Part shown: positions 8,312 through 15,547 of the stretch, piece by piece
Numbering within the stretch: the stretch's first letter is position 1
Layout: each line of letters opens with the position of its first letter
Program-made: the position numbers and the translations under genes
Assembly (NCBI GenBank): GCA_030148365.1
Contig: JASBTO010000247.1
Span: forward strand, 1 to 23,222
DNA: 23,222 bases
Source: Kangiellaceae bacterium
GTDB taxonomy: Bacteria; Pseudomonadota; Gammaproteobacteria; Enterobacterales; Kangiellaceae
Reading direction: 5' to 3'
Notes under the pieces: model-generated
What the model saw: the letters and a program-made list of their open reading frames with translations, nothing else
Told to the model about the DNA's origin: nothing
Database searches by the model: none

Positions 8312-9051
8312 TGCTGGCGGCGGATCTGACAGCCGCGGCGCTGGTCGGACTGCTGGGAGGCGTCCACTGTTTCGGCATGTGCGGCGGTATCGTCAGCGCA
8401 CTGACCTTTGCGCTGCCGCCGGAACAACGAAGCCCCGCGAGCAGACTGCCCTTTCTGGTGGCCTATAACGTCGGCCGCATCCTGACTTACGCCTTGCTGG
8501 GCGTGCTGGCGGGGCTGGCGGGATATGCGCTGCTCGACAATCTGCAACCGGGCGGCGTCAATTTATTACGTCTGTTGGCAGCCATATTGCTGATATCGAT
8601 GGGCTTTTATGTAGCCGGCTGGTGGTCGCCGCTACCGTATCTGGAGAAAGCCGGCGCTCGCCTGTGGCGGCATGTCCGGCCCGCCGGACAGGCACTGTTG
8701 CCGCTGCGCTCAAAGAGTGGCGCGTTGCTACTCGGCGGGATTTGGGGGTTGTTGCCCTGTGGCCTGGTGTACAGCCAACTGTCCTTTGCACTGGCAGCGG
8801 GAGAGCCCATCGGCGGCGGACTGGTGATGCTGGCATTTGGTCTCGGCACCCTGCCGGCGCTCATCCTGATGGGTATTGCCGCGGACCAGCTGCGGGCCTG
8901 GGTGCGACAGCGCCAGGTGCGGATGTTGGCGGGTTTGCTCCTGGTCCTGTACGGGCTCTGGACCGGCTATGGCGCCATGCCTCACGGCACCATGGGCCCG
9001 CACTCGGGCCATCAGGTCGCGGACGCCCGAACTCAGGATTTATCGGTATGA
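8311..9051 (+). CDS. TauE/SafE-like (DsbD_2) membrane protein of the cco cluster
   Basis: The 246-residue protein has about six hydrophobic segments and the motif GGVHCFGMCGG near the N-terminus (C20 and C24). It shares GIWGLLPCGLVYSQL in the middle with proteins annotated as sulfite exporter TauE/SafE family or DsbD_2 transmembrane region. Such genes commonly follow ccoS in gammaproteobacteria. The paired cysteines in membrane segments and the context suggest a role in copper delivery or thiol chemistry during oxidase assembly; the sulfite label is only a family name. The start shares one base with the ccoS stop and the stop overlaps the next ATG, so all three genes are probably co-translated. 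Confidence 0.88.
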   Translation: MLAADLTAAALVGLLGGVHCFGMCGGIVSALTFALPPEQRSPASRLPFLVAYNVGRILTYALLGVLAGLAGYALLDNLQPGGVNLLRLLAAILLISMGFYVAGWWSPLPYLEKAGARLWRHVRPAGQALLPLRSKSGALLLGGIWGLLPCGLVYSQLSFALAAGEPIGGGLVMLAFGLGTLPALILMGIAADQLRAWVRQRQVRMLAGLLLVLYGLWTGYGAMPHGTMGPHSGHQVADARTQDLSV

Positions 9052-9773
9052 GCCAGCTCGAACACGAACATACCCGCGAGGCTATCGCCAACCGTATCGG
9101 CCTGGTGAAACACAATTATGTCCGGGACTGGATTTACGGGGGTGTGGACGGTGCGGTGACCACTTTTGCCGTGGTGTCCGGCGTGACGGGGGCGCAGTTA
9201 TCACCGTCGATAGTCCTGATCCTCGGCTTTGCCAACCTGGCCGCCGACGGCTTCTCGATGGCGGCCAGCAATTACCTCGGCACCCGCGCCGAACTGGACG
9301 ATTACCGGCGCCTGGAACGGATGGAGTACCGGCATATCGAACTGGCGCCCGAGGGCGAGCGGGAGGAGATCCGGCAGATCTACCGGGACAAGGGCTTCGA
9401 AGGTCAGGATCTCGACAGGGCCGTCGATCTGATCACCGCCGACAAGGAGCGCTGGGTGAAGACCATGCTCGCCGAAGAATTCGGCCTGCCAACTGAAATC
9501 CGCTCGCCCTGGAAAGCGGCCCTCAGCACCTTCAGTGCTTTCGTCATTTGCGGTCTGGTACCGCTTCTGTCCTATATATTTGATGCCGGGCATTCGTTTC
9601 TGGCGTCCTGTCTGTTCACCGGCCTGACCTTTTTCGTGATCGGGTCGGTCAAGAGTCGCTGGTCAACTGCCTCGCTGCTACGCTCCGGTCTCGAAACCCT
9701 GTTCATTGGCGGGCTGGCCGCAGGCCTTGCCTATGGCGCGGGGGTGCTGCTCAAAGGCCTTGCCGGCGCCTGA
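9048..9773 (+). CDS. VIT1/CCC1-family metal (Fe/Mn) transporter
   Basis: The 241-residue protein starts at ATG 9048, four bases overlapping the preceding stop. Helix 1 carries the signature DGAVTTFAVVSG (about 34-45) and helix 2 carries NLAADGFSMAASNYLG (63-78). A charged cytosolic insert (about 79-150) includes EYRHIELAPEGEREEI, like the metal-binding domain of vacuolar iron transporters. Three further hydrophobic segments follow. Family members move Fe(II) or Mn(II) out of the cytosol by proton antiport. It is the last gene of the cco operon, an unusual position. A 207-bp gap follows. Which metal it moves cannot be decided from the sequence. Confidence 0.92.
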   Translation: MSQLEHEHTREAIANRIGLVKHNYVRDWIYGGVDGAVTTFAVVSGVTGAQLSPSIVLILGFANLAADGFSMAASNYLGTRAELDDYRRLERMEYRHIELAPEGEREEIRQIYRDKGFEGQDLDRAVDLITADKERWVKTMLAEEFGLPTEIRSPWKAALSTFSAFVICGLVPLLSYIFDAGHSFLASCLFTGLTFFVIGSVKSRWSTASLLRSGLETLFIGGLAAGLAYGAGVLLKGLAGA

Positions 9774-9806
9774 ATTACGGGATGCTTGCCCGGGATAAGA
9801 CATTCT

Positions 9807-9820
9807 TTGCGCGAGATCAA
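9807..9820. promoter_or_regulatory. Imperfect FNR/DNR-like site upstream of the b561 gene
   Basis: TTGCG-CGAG-ATCAA has one perfect half (ATCAA) and one three-of-five half. Its centre (9813.5) is about 61.5 bp upstream of the start implied by a TGC-TAGCAT extended -10-like element at 9861-9869, which is class I spacing. This is suggestive only. Confidence 0.35.
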
Positions 9821-9980
9821 GGTTCCGGCCTGCAGCGGGCTTTGGGGAGGCGCGGACCGGTGCTAGCATGAAACAGAGTGCGGCCTTCCGGTTTTGCAAT
9901 GTACGCCTGCCGGCGTCATTGGGGCAGATCCCGGTTCGGGCCGGTCGACTCAAATCAAACGGTCACAGGGAGATTCAGCC

Positions 9981-10724
9981 ATGACGGAACTGCGGGTCTA
10001 TCGGGTATGGGATGCGCCCACCCGCTGGTTTCACTGGATTAATGTGCTTTGCGTGATCGCCCTCGTGGCGGTCGGTCTGGTGATTCTCAAGGCGGGCGCC
10101 CTCGATATTTCCAATGCGGGTAAAGTCACTCTCAAGGCCATCCACGTGCTGATTGGCTACGTGCTGGCGTTGAATTTGTTGGGACGAATTCTCTGGGCGT
10201 TTATCGGTAACCGCTACGCCCGCTGGCGATCCTTTTTGCCCGGCGGCAAGGGTTACGGAGGCCGGGTTCGTCGCTATGCCTCGGCGTTTGTTTCCGCTGC
10301 TCCCGAGCAGCACCTCGGCCACAACCCTCTCGGGCGTCTGGCGGCCACGGCGCTGCTGCTGTTGATTTTCCTGCAAGTGGTTACCGGCCTTGTCCTGGCG
10401 GGTACGGATTTGTTTTATCCGCCCTTCGGGCACTGGATAGCCCAGTGGGTCGCCGCAGCCGGGGTGCCGCCGGCTTCACTGGTACCCTATGCGCCGGACC
10501 TTTACGATCCGGGCGCCTGGGACGCGATGCGCAGCTGGCGAAAACCCGTTATCTGGCTACACGAATATAATTTTTATGCCCTCGCCGGGCTGGTGATTGT
10601 GCATATCGCGGCGGTTGTGGTCACGGATCTGCGAGAAGGCGGCAGTATCATTTCGGCGATGTTTACCGGCAACAAGATCATCCGTGGCAAGCCGGTGGAT
10701 GACGTTTCCGCCCCGGGCGACTAA
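9981..10724 (+). CDS. Cytochrome b561-type diheme membrane protein
   Basis: The 247-residue protein belongs to the cytochrome b561 / Ni-Fe hydrogenase cytochrome b family (PF01292 type). Four or five membrane helices are visible. Candidate heme ligands are H18 (RWFHW), H55 (KAIHVLIGY), H194 (WLHEYNFY) and H208 (IVHIAAV); GHNPLGR near 113-119 is also typical. These proteins pass electrons between the quinone pool and periplasmic redox partners. I chose ATG 9981, preceded by CAGGGAGA, over an earlier in-frame start at 9894 that has a non-family N-terminus. The partner is unknown; the nearby cytochrome-rich NirS makes it a candidate, but the genes are convergent and not in one operon. Confidence 0.88.
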   Translation: MTELRVYRVWDAPTRWFHWINVLCVIALVAVGLVILKAGALDISNAGKVTLKAIHVLIGYVLALNLLGRILWAFIGNRYARWRSFLPGGKGYGGRVRRYASAFVSAAPEQHLGHNPLGRLAATALLLLIFLQVVTGLVLAGTDLFYPPFGHWIAQWVAAAGVPPASLVPYAPDLYDPGAWDAMRSWRKPVIWLHEYNFYALAGLVIVHIAAVVVTDLREGGSIISAMFTGNKIIRGKPVDDVSAPGD

Positions 10725-10856
10725 AGCCTCATGACTCGGGGCGATGTTGGTCTGGTCGTCTCCAGATGGGCCATCCTTCAGCGAGAATCACGGAGTCGGG
10801 CTGGAAGCAATTCCCCCGACGTTGACAAAGAAATTTCGGCCGCCTGCTGTTTACCC

Positions 10857-10870
10857 ACAGCCAGGGCTGT
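10857..10870. repeat. Tight palindrome in the nnrS leader
   Basis: ACAGCC-AG-GGCTGT is a perfect inverted repeat with six-base arms, 30 bp ahead of the nnrS start. It sits downstream of a TTGACA hexamer (10822-10827) whose -10 partner is poor. It could be an operator or a small hairpin. It does not match the FNR consensus, nor the NsrR consensus as I remember it. Confidence 0.3.
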
Positions 10871-10900
10871 TTTCCCCATAACAAGGAAAATTTCAGGCAA

Positions 10901-12073
10901 ATGACGATGAACATATCTGATCGAAACAAGCTGCTGGCGATTCCGCCGTTTTTACGACTCGCCTTTCGACCCTTTTTCTGGCTCGCGGCGCTGTCTGCCT
11001 GCGTGTTGATTGGCTTGTGGCTCGCGCAACTGTCGGGACTGCTGGTCATCCCGAGGCCGTCTTTGTGGTGGCACGGCCATGAAATGCTGTTTGGATTCGG
11101 AATTGCGGTGGTGTGCGGATTTTTGCTGACGGCGGTCCAGAACTGGACCGGCAAGCCCGGTCTTGCCGGGATGCCTCTGCTGGCGCTGGTGCTGCTCTGG
11201 CTGGGTGCCCGGATCTGCCTCTTGCTGCCTCTGCACTGGGCGATCCCGGCGGCGCTGGATCTGGCATTTAACGCGGGACTGGTGTGGGCGTTGTCGCGCT
11301 ATCTGGCGGGACCCGGCCAGGCCCATAACCGATTATTGCTCATACTGCCGGCCTTTTTGACGCTGCTGAACGGCTTCAGCTATTGGTTGCTGGCCAGCGG
11401 TGAGCTCGGTTGGGCCCGGGATCTCTGGCTTGCGGTGCTGGTCTGGTTTTTCATGGTCATGGTCATTATCGGCACCCGGGTCATCCCTTTCTTTATTGCC
11501 CGCCGCGCCGAGAGCGAAACGCCGGAACGGAATCCGCTCCTGATGAAAGCGACCCTGGCCGCGTTGCTCGTGACCGCCCTGTGCTGGCTGGTCGGCGTAA
11601 CGCCGGATTGGTGGCGATGGCCGGCCTGGGTAGCGGCTTTGCTGCTGCTTTGGCCACTGCGGATCTGGTACCGGCCGGTAGTGGCCAGAGAACCGCTGTT
11701 GTGGAGCCTGTTTCTGGCCTGGCTGACCATGCCTCTGGGCCTGGCACTGCTCGCGTGGAAGCCCCAATGGCTGGCGGTTTTCCTGCATTTACCGGCGATC
11801 GGCGGCATGGGGCTGATGATGTTGTCGATGATGATGCGGGTAAGTCTCGGCCACAGTGGCCGTTTCGTCTATGGTCCGCCGAAGTTGACCTGGGCCCTGT
11901 GGCTGGTGATCCTGGCGGCGCTGGTCCGGGTGGTCATGCCATGGGGGTTGCCGGCGCAGAGCCTGCTGGCGTGGCAACTGGCGGGGGGCTTGTGGATTAT
12001 TGCTTTTGGCGCTTTCGTGATTCGTTTCCTGCCGGTCCTCGGCAGTGCCCGGGTCGATGGCCAGCCGGGCTAG
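10901..12073 (+). CDS. nnrS: NnrS family protein (nitric oxide / denitrification-associated heme membrane protein)
   Basis: The 390-residue polytopic membrane protein has about twelve hydrophobic segments. Family signatures are AFRPFFWLAA (21-30), LWWHGHEMLFGFG (55-67, with H58 and H60), FLLTAVQNWTG (74-84) and a late MMMRVSLGHSGR. NnrS is a heme- and copper-containing membrane protein found with denitrification genes and linked to tolerance of NO stress. ATG 10901 and ATG 10907 are both possible; AAGGA at 10883-10887 is nearer the former. It lies 176 bp after the b561 gene and ends 22 bp before the convergent porin gene. Its presence close to a nitrite reductase fits a role against NO made there. 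Confidence 0.93.
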   Translation: MTMNISDRNKLLAIPPFLRLAFRPFFWLAALSACVLIGLWLAQLSGLLVIPRPSLWWHGHEMLFGFGIAVVCGFLLTAVQNWTGKPGLAGMPLLALVLLWLGARICLLLPLHWAIPAALDLAFNAGLVWALSRYLAGPGQAHNRLLLILPAFLTLLNGFSYWLLASGELGWARDLWLAVLVWFFMVMVIIGTRVIPFFIARRAESETPERNPLLMKATLAALLVTALCWLVGVTPDWWRWPAWVAALLLLWPLRIWYRPVVAREPLLWSLFLAWLTMPLGLALLAWKPQWLAVFLHLPAIGGMGLMMLSMMMRVSLGHSGRFVYGPPKLTWALWLVILAALVRVVMPWGLPAQSLLAWQLAGGLWIIAFGAFVIRFLPVLGSARVDGQPG

Positions 12074-12086
12074 GCCGGCCATCGAC
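12053..12086. terminator. Hairpin between convergent nnrS and porin genes
   Basis: GTCGATGGCC (12053-12062) and GGCCATCGAC (12077-12086) form a perfect ten-base inverted repeat around the nnrS stop codon. The place, at the meeting of two convergent genes, suits a bidirectional terminator. There is no clear T-tract on either side, so it may instead only protect the mRNA ends. Confidence 0.45.
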
Positions 12087-12095
12087 GGGGAAAGC

Positions 12096-13310
12096 TCAGA
12101 AGGATGCCGTCGCCATCAACCACAGTTTGGTGGTGTCACGGAAGGCCGCGTCATCGGCTTCAAAGCGGGCGCCTTTAAGCAGCAGACTCCAGTGATCTGA
12201 AAACTTCCGACTGAGGGCGACGTCCAGTTCCTGGCCGTAATCCTGGCTGCCGCTTTCGGCGGAGAAATCGTGCCAGAAGAGTTGCCACTGATAGTTGCCA
12301 AGCCCGCCTGAGGCGCCCAACCAGATATCCTCGAGTCCGGCGGCGGGCGTGGTCAGAAACTGATCCGCCCAGCCGTTGAAGGCGTGCAAGGTTGCCAGCG
12401 GCGTGCGAAACGCGGCGCCGGTCTGACTGTCGTCACCTTCCAGAATTTCGAGTCCGGCTTTCAGAGTAACCGCCGTCAATTTCGCCGAGCCATTGATAGC
12501 CCAATAGTTGGCGTCATAACTGACCGGGTTGTTGGCGTTGTCCGACTGCCGGGCCCACTCCAGATGCCAGCCAAGGCCGATCCCGTCAAGATCGTAATCG
12601 CTATCCATTTGCAATCCGAAAGTACGGGTCGAGAAAGCCGGCGCGTCCTCGTTGTCGATGTCATAGAAATAGCCGCCGGCTTTGAAACTGTCCGAGAGGG
12701 GCCAGGACAGATTCAGCAAATGGGTATCCTGCCGATGATCACCGGCGCTGACCTCGTCGCCAAAGATGCGGTTGACGTTATAGATATAGGCATAGAACAG
12801 TTCGCCTTGTCCCATCGGCCGGGTGGTAAAGCTGATACCGTCATAGGTCTGCTCGTTCTGGCGCCAGCCAACCCCGCCGACAAAACGCTGGTTGTCCAGC
12901 AGGATGCGCTGGCGGCCAAGCTTCATGCCGGTGTGATCGGAGAATTGGTGCTGGATCCAGGCCTGGTTGATTTCCGTGCCCTCCGGATCGGCTACCACGG
13001 GATATTTGAGGCGGTCCGGATCACTGGTGACGGCATTGTTGAAATCGTCGGCGAGGATTTCACTGACGTTGTCGGCTTCGATAAAAAAGGTCGTGCCATG
13101 CCACGCCGCCGTCTCGTAATTGAGCCGGGTACGCAGGGTCGAGGCATGGGCGTTGTCATCAAAACCCGTCTGGTCGACAAATTCATACCGGTAACGGAAC
13201 GACAGGCCCACATCACCGCCGGACACGGCATCGGTAAAGGTGGTGTCATCCGCCAGCGAAACCAGCGGGACGAGCAGCAGCGGGCATGCCATGGTGAGAA
13301 TAGCGCGCAT
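12096..13310 (-). CDS. Alginate-export-type outer-membrane beta-barrel porin
   Basis: The 404-residue protein begins with a signal peptide (about residues 1-20, cleavage near VSLA-DD). Alternating beta strands follow and the protein ends in a terminal phenylalanine (MATASF), as outer-membrane barrels do. The segment KLGRQRILLDNQRFVGGVGW and the following NEQTYDG are typical of the alginate export family (PF13372 type), whose members are often general or anion-selective porins rather than alginate exporters. The ATG at 13310 is preceded ten bases upstream by GGAG; longer in-frame starts run into nirS. It follows nirS in the same direction, but a strong terminator lies between them. The likely role is passage of small solutes, perhaps nitrate or nitrite; this is inferred from context. 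Confidence 0.82.
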   Translation of the reverse strand: MRAILTMACPLLLVPLVSLADDTTFTDAVSGGDVGLSFRYRYEFVDQTGFDDNAHASTLRTRLNYETAAWHGTTFFIEADNVSEILADDFNNAVTSDPDRLKYPVVADPEGTEINQAWIQHQFSDHTGMKLGRQRILLDNQRFVGGVGWRQNEQTYDGISFTTRPMGQGELFYAYIYNVNRIFGDEVSAGDHRQDTHLLNLSWPLSDSFKAGGYFYDIDNEDAPAFSTRTFGLQMDSDYDLDGIGLGWHLEWARQSDNANNPVSYDANYWAINGSAKLTAVTLKAGLEILEGDDSQTGAAFRTPLATLHAFNGWADQFLTTPAAGLEDIWLGASGGLGNYQWQLFWHDFSAESGSQDYGQELDVALSRKFSDHWSLLLKGARFEADDAAFRDTTKLWLMATASF

Positions 13311-13323
13311 GGGTAACTCCTGG

Positions 13324-13359
13324 AAAAGAAAAAGGGCGGCCGCCCGGAGAGGCGGCCGC
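13324..13359 (-). terminator. Strong intrinsic terminator after nirS
   Basis: On the minus strand GCGGCCGCC and GGCGGCCGC form a perfect nine-base GC stem (13351-13359 with 13336-13344) around a six-base loop. CC and a T-rich tract (TTTTTCTTTT, to 13324) follow. It starts 6 bp after the nirS stop and ends 14 bp before the porin ATG. Confidence 0.9.
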
Positions 13360-13365
13360 AGGGTT

Positions 13366-15522
13366 TCAATAAACGTCGTTAACGGTGTTATGGACGTTGA
13401 ATTTGCCGGTCGGGGTAATGATTTCCGGCCCCTTGATAACTTTCTTGAGCTTGCGGGTCTTGTCGTCGACGATGACGATGGCGGATTCCTGATCCTGGCC
13501 ACTCCAGACCGAGAACCAGACTTCATCACCAGCCTTGTTGAACTCCGGCTGCACGATGCGCTTGGGTCCTTCGCCGAGTTTCGCCCATTCGCCGATAGGC
13601 AAGACCTCGTATCCGGCGTCCAGGTTATTGATGTCGTAGACCGCGACGCTCTGGGATTTTTCAACGTCCGGATTGAGCGGGGTATCCACCCACAGATTCG
13701 TGGACTTGGGGTGGGTCTTGACGAACAGGGAACCGCCGCCCTGACCCTTGAGCACCCGCACCACTTTCCAGGCCTTGTCAGGATGGCCTTCCGGGTCAGT
13801 ACCGATAAAGGTCACCTTTTCGTTGCCGAGAGCACTGGTCACCCAGACCGGGCCATGTTCCGGATCCATCAGGTTGGCGCCCCGACCGGGGTGGGGGATC
13901 TTGTCCACATCCACGAGGGCTTCCAGCTCCTGATCCACCGAGTCGACCACGGCGATCTTGTCGGACTGGTTGGCAGCGGTCAGGAAGTAGCGCTTGCTGC
14001 TGTCCCAGCCACCATCGTGGAGGAAACGCGCGGCGTCAATGGTGGTCACCTGGAGATTGTCGATATCTTCATAGTTGACCAGCAGGATTTTGCCGGTTTC
14101 CTTGACGTTGACGATGAACTCCGGGTGCTTGTGGGAAGCGACAATGGCGGCGACCCGTGGCTCCGGATGATATTCCTGGGTATCCACGGTCATGCCCCGG
14201 GTAGAGACGATTTTCAGGGGCTCGAGGGTATCGCCGTCCATGACGGTGTACTGGGGCGGCCAGTAGGCGCCGGCGATGGCGTACTTGTCTTCATAGCCGT
14301 GGTACTTGGAGGTTTCCACGGAGCGGGCTTCCAGACCAATCTTGATTTCGGCGACCCGCTTCGGCGGCGCCATCCAGAGATCGATCATGTCGATCTTGCC
14401 GTCCCGACCGATGGTGTACATATAACGGCTGGATGCTGACGGGCGAGAAATATGTACGGCGTAACCGGTTTTGATGATATTGACCACTTCCTTGGTATCG
14501 CCATCGATAATCGCCACCTGGCCGGAGTCGCGCAAGGTCACGACAAAGAAATTGTCGATGTTGCGCTTGTGCTGGGGTTTTTTCGGCCGATCTTCCGGCG
14601 CGACCAGCAACTTCCAGCTGTCCTTCATTTCCACCATGCCCCACTCGGGCGGTGCCGGGGGTTCATGCTGCAGGAAACGGGCCATGATATCGATTTCGGT
14701 ATCGGTCAGATCACCGGAGGTTCCCCAGTTGGGCATGCCGGCCGGCGAACCGTAAGTGATCAGGGCTTTCAGATAGTCGGTGCCTTTTTCCCGGGTAATA
14801 TCCGTGGTCAGGGGTTTGCCCGTGGCGCCCTTGCGCAGTACCCCGTGGCAACCGGCACAGCGCTGGAAGTAGATTTCCGTGGCGGTGCCGAACTCGTCGT
14901 GGGTCATGCCCGGCCCATCGGAGTCAATCATTTGGGAAGCCTCTTTGCCGGAGATGGCGCTCGGCGCACCCTTGTAGGCCATCTCTTCGCTGCCGCTGAC
15001 CGGGTGATCGGCGCGTGCGGTGACCTTGTCCTTGTCATCGCCGGCGCGGATAGCCGCGACCTGGGCGGCATTGACTTCGCCGCCGTCATTACCCCAGGCG
15101 TTGAGGGTGTAGGTGACAATGTCGGCAACTTCCTGGTCCTTGAGATAGGCCAGTGCCGGCATAACGGAATTATAGTCGGTGCCATTGACCGTGATAGGTC
15201 CGGACAGGCCCTTGATGACGGCCCGGGCGGCCCGTTCCGGGTCCTCCAGCAGATAATCGGATTCGGCAAGGGGCGGGAAAGCGCCGGCCAGGCCTTGACC
15301 GGTGGCCTGGTGACAGGCCGCACAGTGAGTCTGGAACAGGGTTTCGCCACGGGAAATGCGCGCCCCGAGTGACTCTGAAGCCGAAGCAACTTCGGCCTGG
15401 TGAACCGCGGCACTGTTGTCGCCAGCGGCTTGGGTGTTGGCGGAAACTTCCTGGTTGGCGCCGTCGCAGGCGGCCAGAATTGCCACCATGGAGGTCACCA
15501 GCAGGGCGGGTTTGATATGCAC
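13366..15522 (-). CDS. nirS: Cytochrome cd1 nitrite reductase with an extra N-terminal cytochrome c domain and lipoprotein signal
   Basis: This 718-residue periplasmic enzyme reduces nitrite to NO; typical NirS is about 560-600 residues. The start is GTG 15522, with AAGGAGA six bases upstream. Residues 1-19 form a lipoprotein signal with lipobox L16-A-A-C19 and Asp at +2. Residues about 52-165 are an additional cytochrome c domain (C67-x-x-C70-H71, probable distal M121). From about 174 a complete NirS follows. It has Y183 (counterpart of P. aeruginosa Tyr10), heme c C222-x-x-C225-H226 with M263, heme d1 axial H357 (YAVHISR), and catalytic H502 (FLHDGG) and H544 (PHPGRGAN). Spacings equal those of the P. 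aeruginosa ligands (51, 88, 182, 327, 369). The C-terminal d1 propeller is intact and ends HNTVNDVY. A perfect FNR/DNR box lies 84 bp upstream. Confidence 0.97.
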   Translation of the reverse strand: MHIKPALLVTSMVAILAACDGANQEVSANTQAAGDNSAAVHQAEVASASESLGARISRGETLFQTHCAACHQATGQGLAGAFPPLAESDYLLEDPERAARAVIKGLSGPITVNGTDYNSVMPALAYLKDQEVADIVTYTLNAWGNDGGEVNAAQVAAIRAGDDKDKVTARADHPVSGSEEMAYKGAPSAISGKEASQMIDSDGPGMTHDEFGTATEIYFQRCAGCHGVLRKGATGKPLTTDITREKGTDYLKALITYGSPAGMPNWGTSGDLTDTEIDIMARFLQHEPPAPPEWGMVEMKDSWKLLVAPEDRPKKPQHKRNIDNFFVVTLRDSGQVAIIDGDTKEVVNIIKTGYAVHISRPSASSRYMYTIGRDGKIDMIDLWMAPPKRVAEIKIGLEARSVETSKYHGYEDKYAIAGAYWPPQYTVMDGDTLEPLKIVSTRGMTVDTQEYHPEPRVAAIVASHKHPEFIVNVKETGKILLVNYEDIDNLQVTTIDAARFLHDGGWDSSKRYFLTAANQSDKIAVVDSVDQELEALVDVDKIPHPGRGANLMDPEHGPVWVTSALGNEKVTFIGTDPEGHPDKAWKVVRVLKGQGGGSLFVKTHPKSTNLWVDTPLNPDVEKSQSVAVYDINNLDAGYEVLPIGEWAKLGEGPKRIVQPEFNKAGDEVWFSVWSGQDQESAIVIVDDKTRKLKKVIKGPEIITPTGKFNVHNTVNDVY
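15466..15477 (-). other. Lipobox of the NirS fusion protein
   Basis: These codons read L-A-A-C at residues 16-19, after a basic start (HIK) and a hydrophobic stretch, with Asp at 20. That is the pattern recognised by signal peptidase II. Asp at +2 is the known retention signal for the inner membrane in enteric bacteria. Confidence 0.8.
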
Positions 15523-15547
15523 AATTTTTCTCCTTATAGAGTCAGGA

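Noticed and set aside
10822..10835. FNR-like site TTGAC-AAAG-AAATT before nnrS
   Set aside because: Only the first half resembles the consensus; the second half does not match ATCAA. It reads better as a -35 hexamer.
13311..13664. N-terminal extension of the porin into the nirS region
   Set aside because: The extension is Ser/Arg/Pro-rich noise that overlaps nirS and the terminator. The ATG at 13310 has a GGAG site and a proper signal peptide.
12384..14439. Long plus-strand open frames opposite the porin and nirS genes
   Set aside because: Both minus-strand genes are unambiguous. The antisense products lack motifs and ribosome sites and follow codon-shadow composition.
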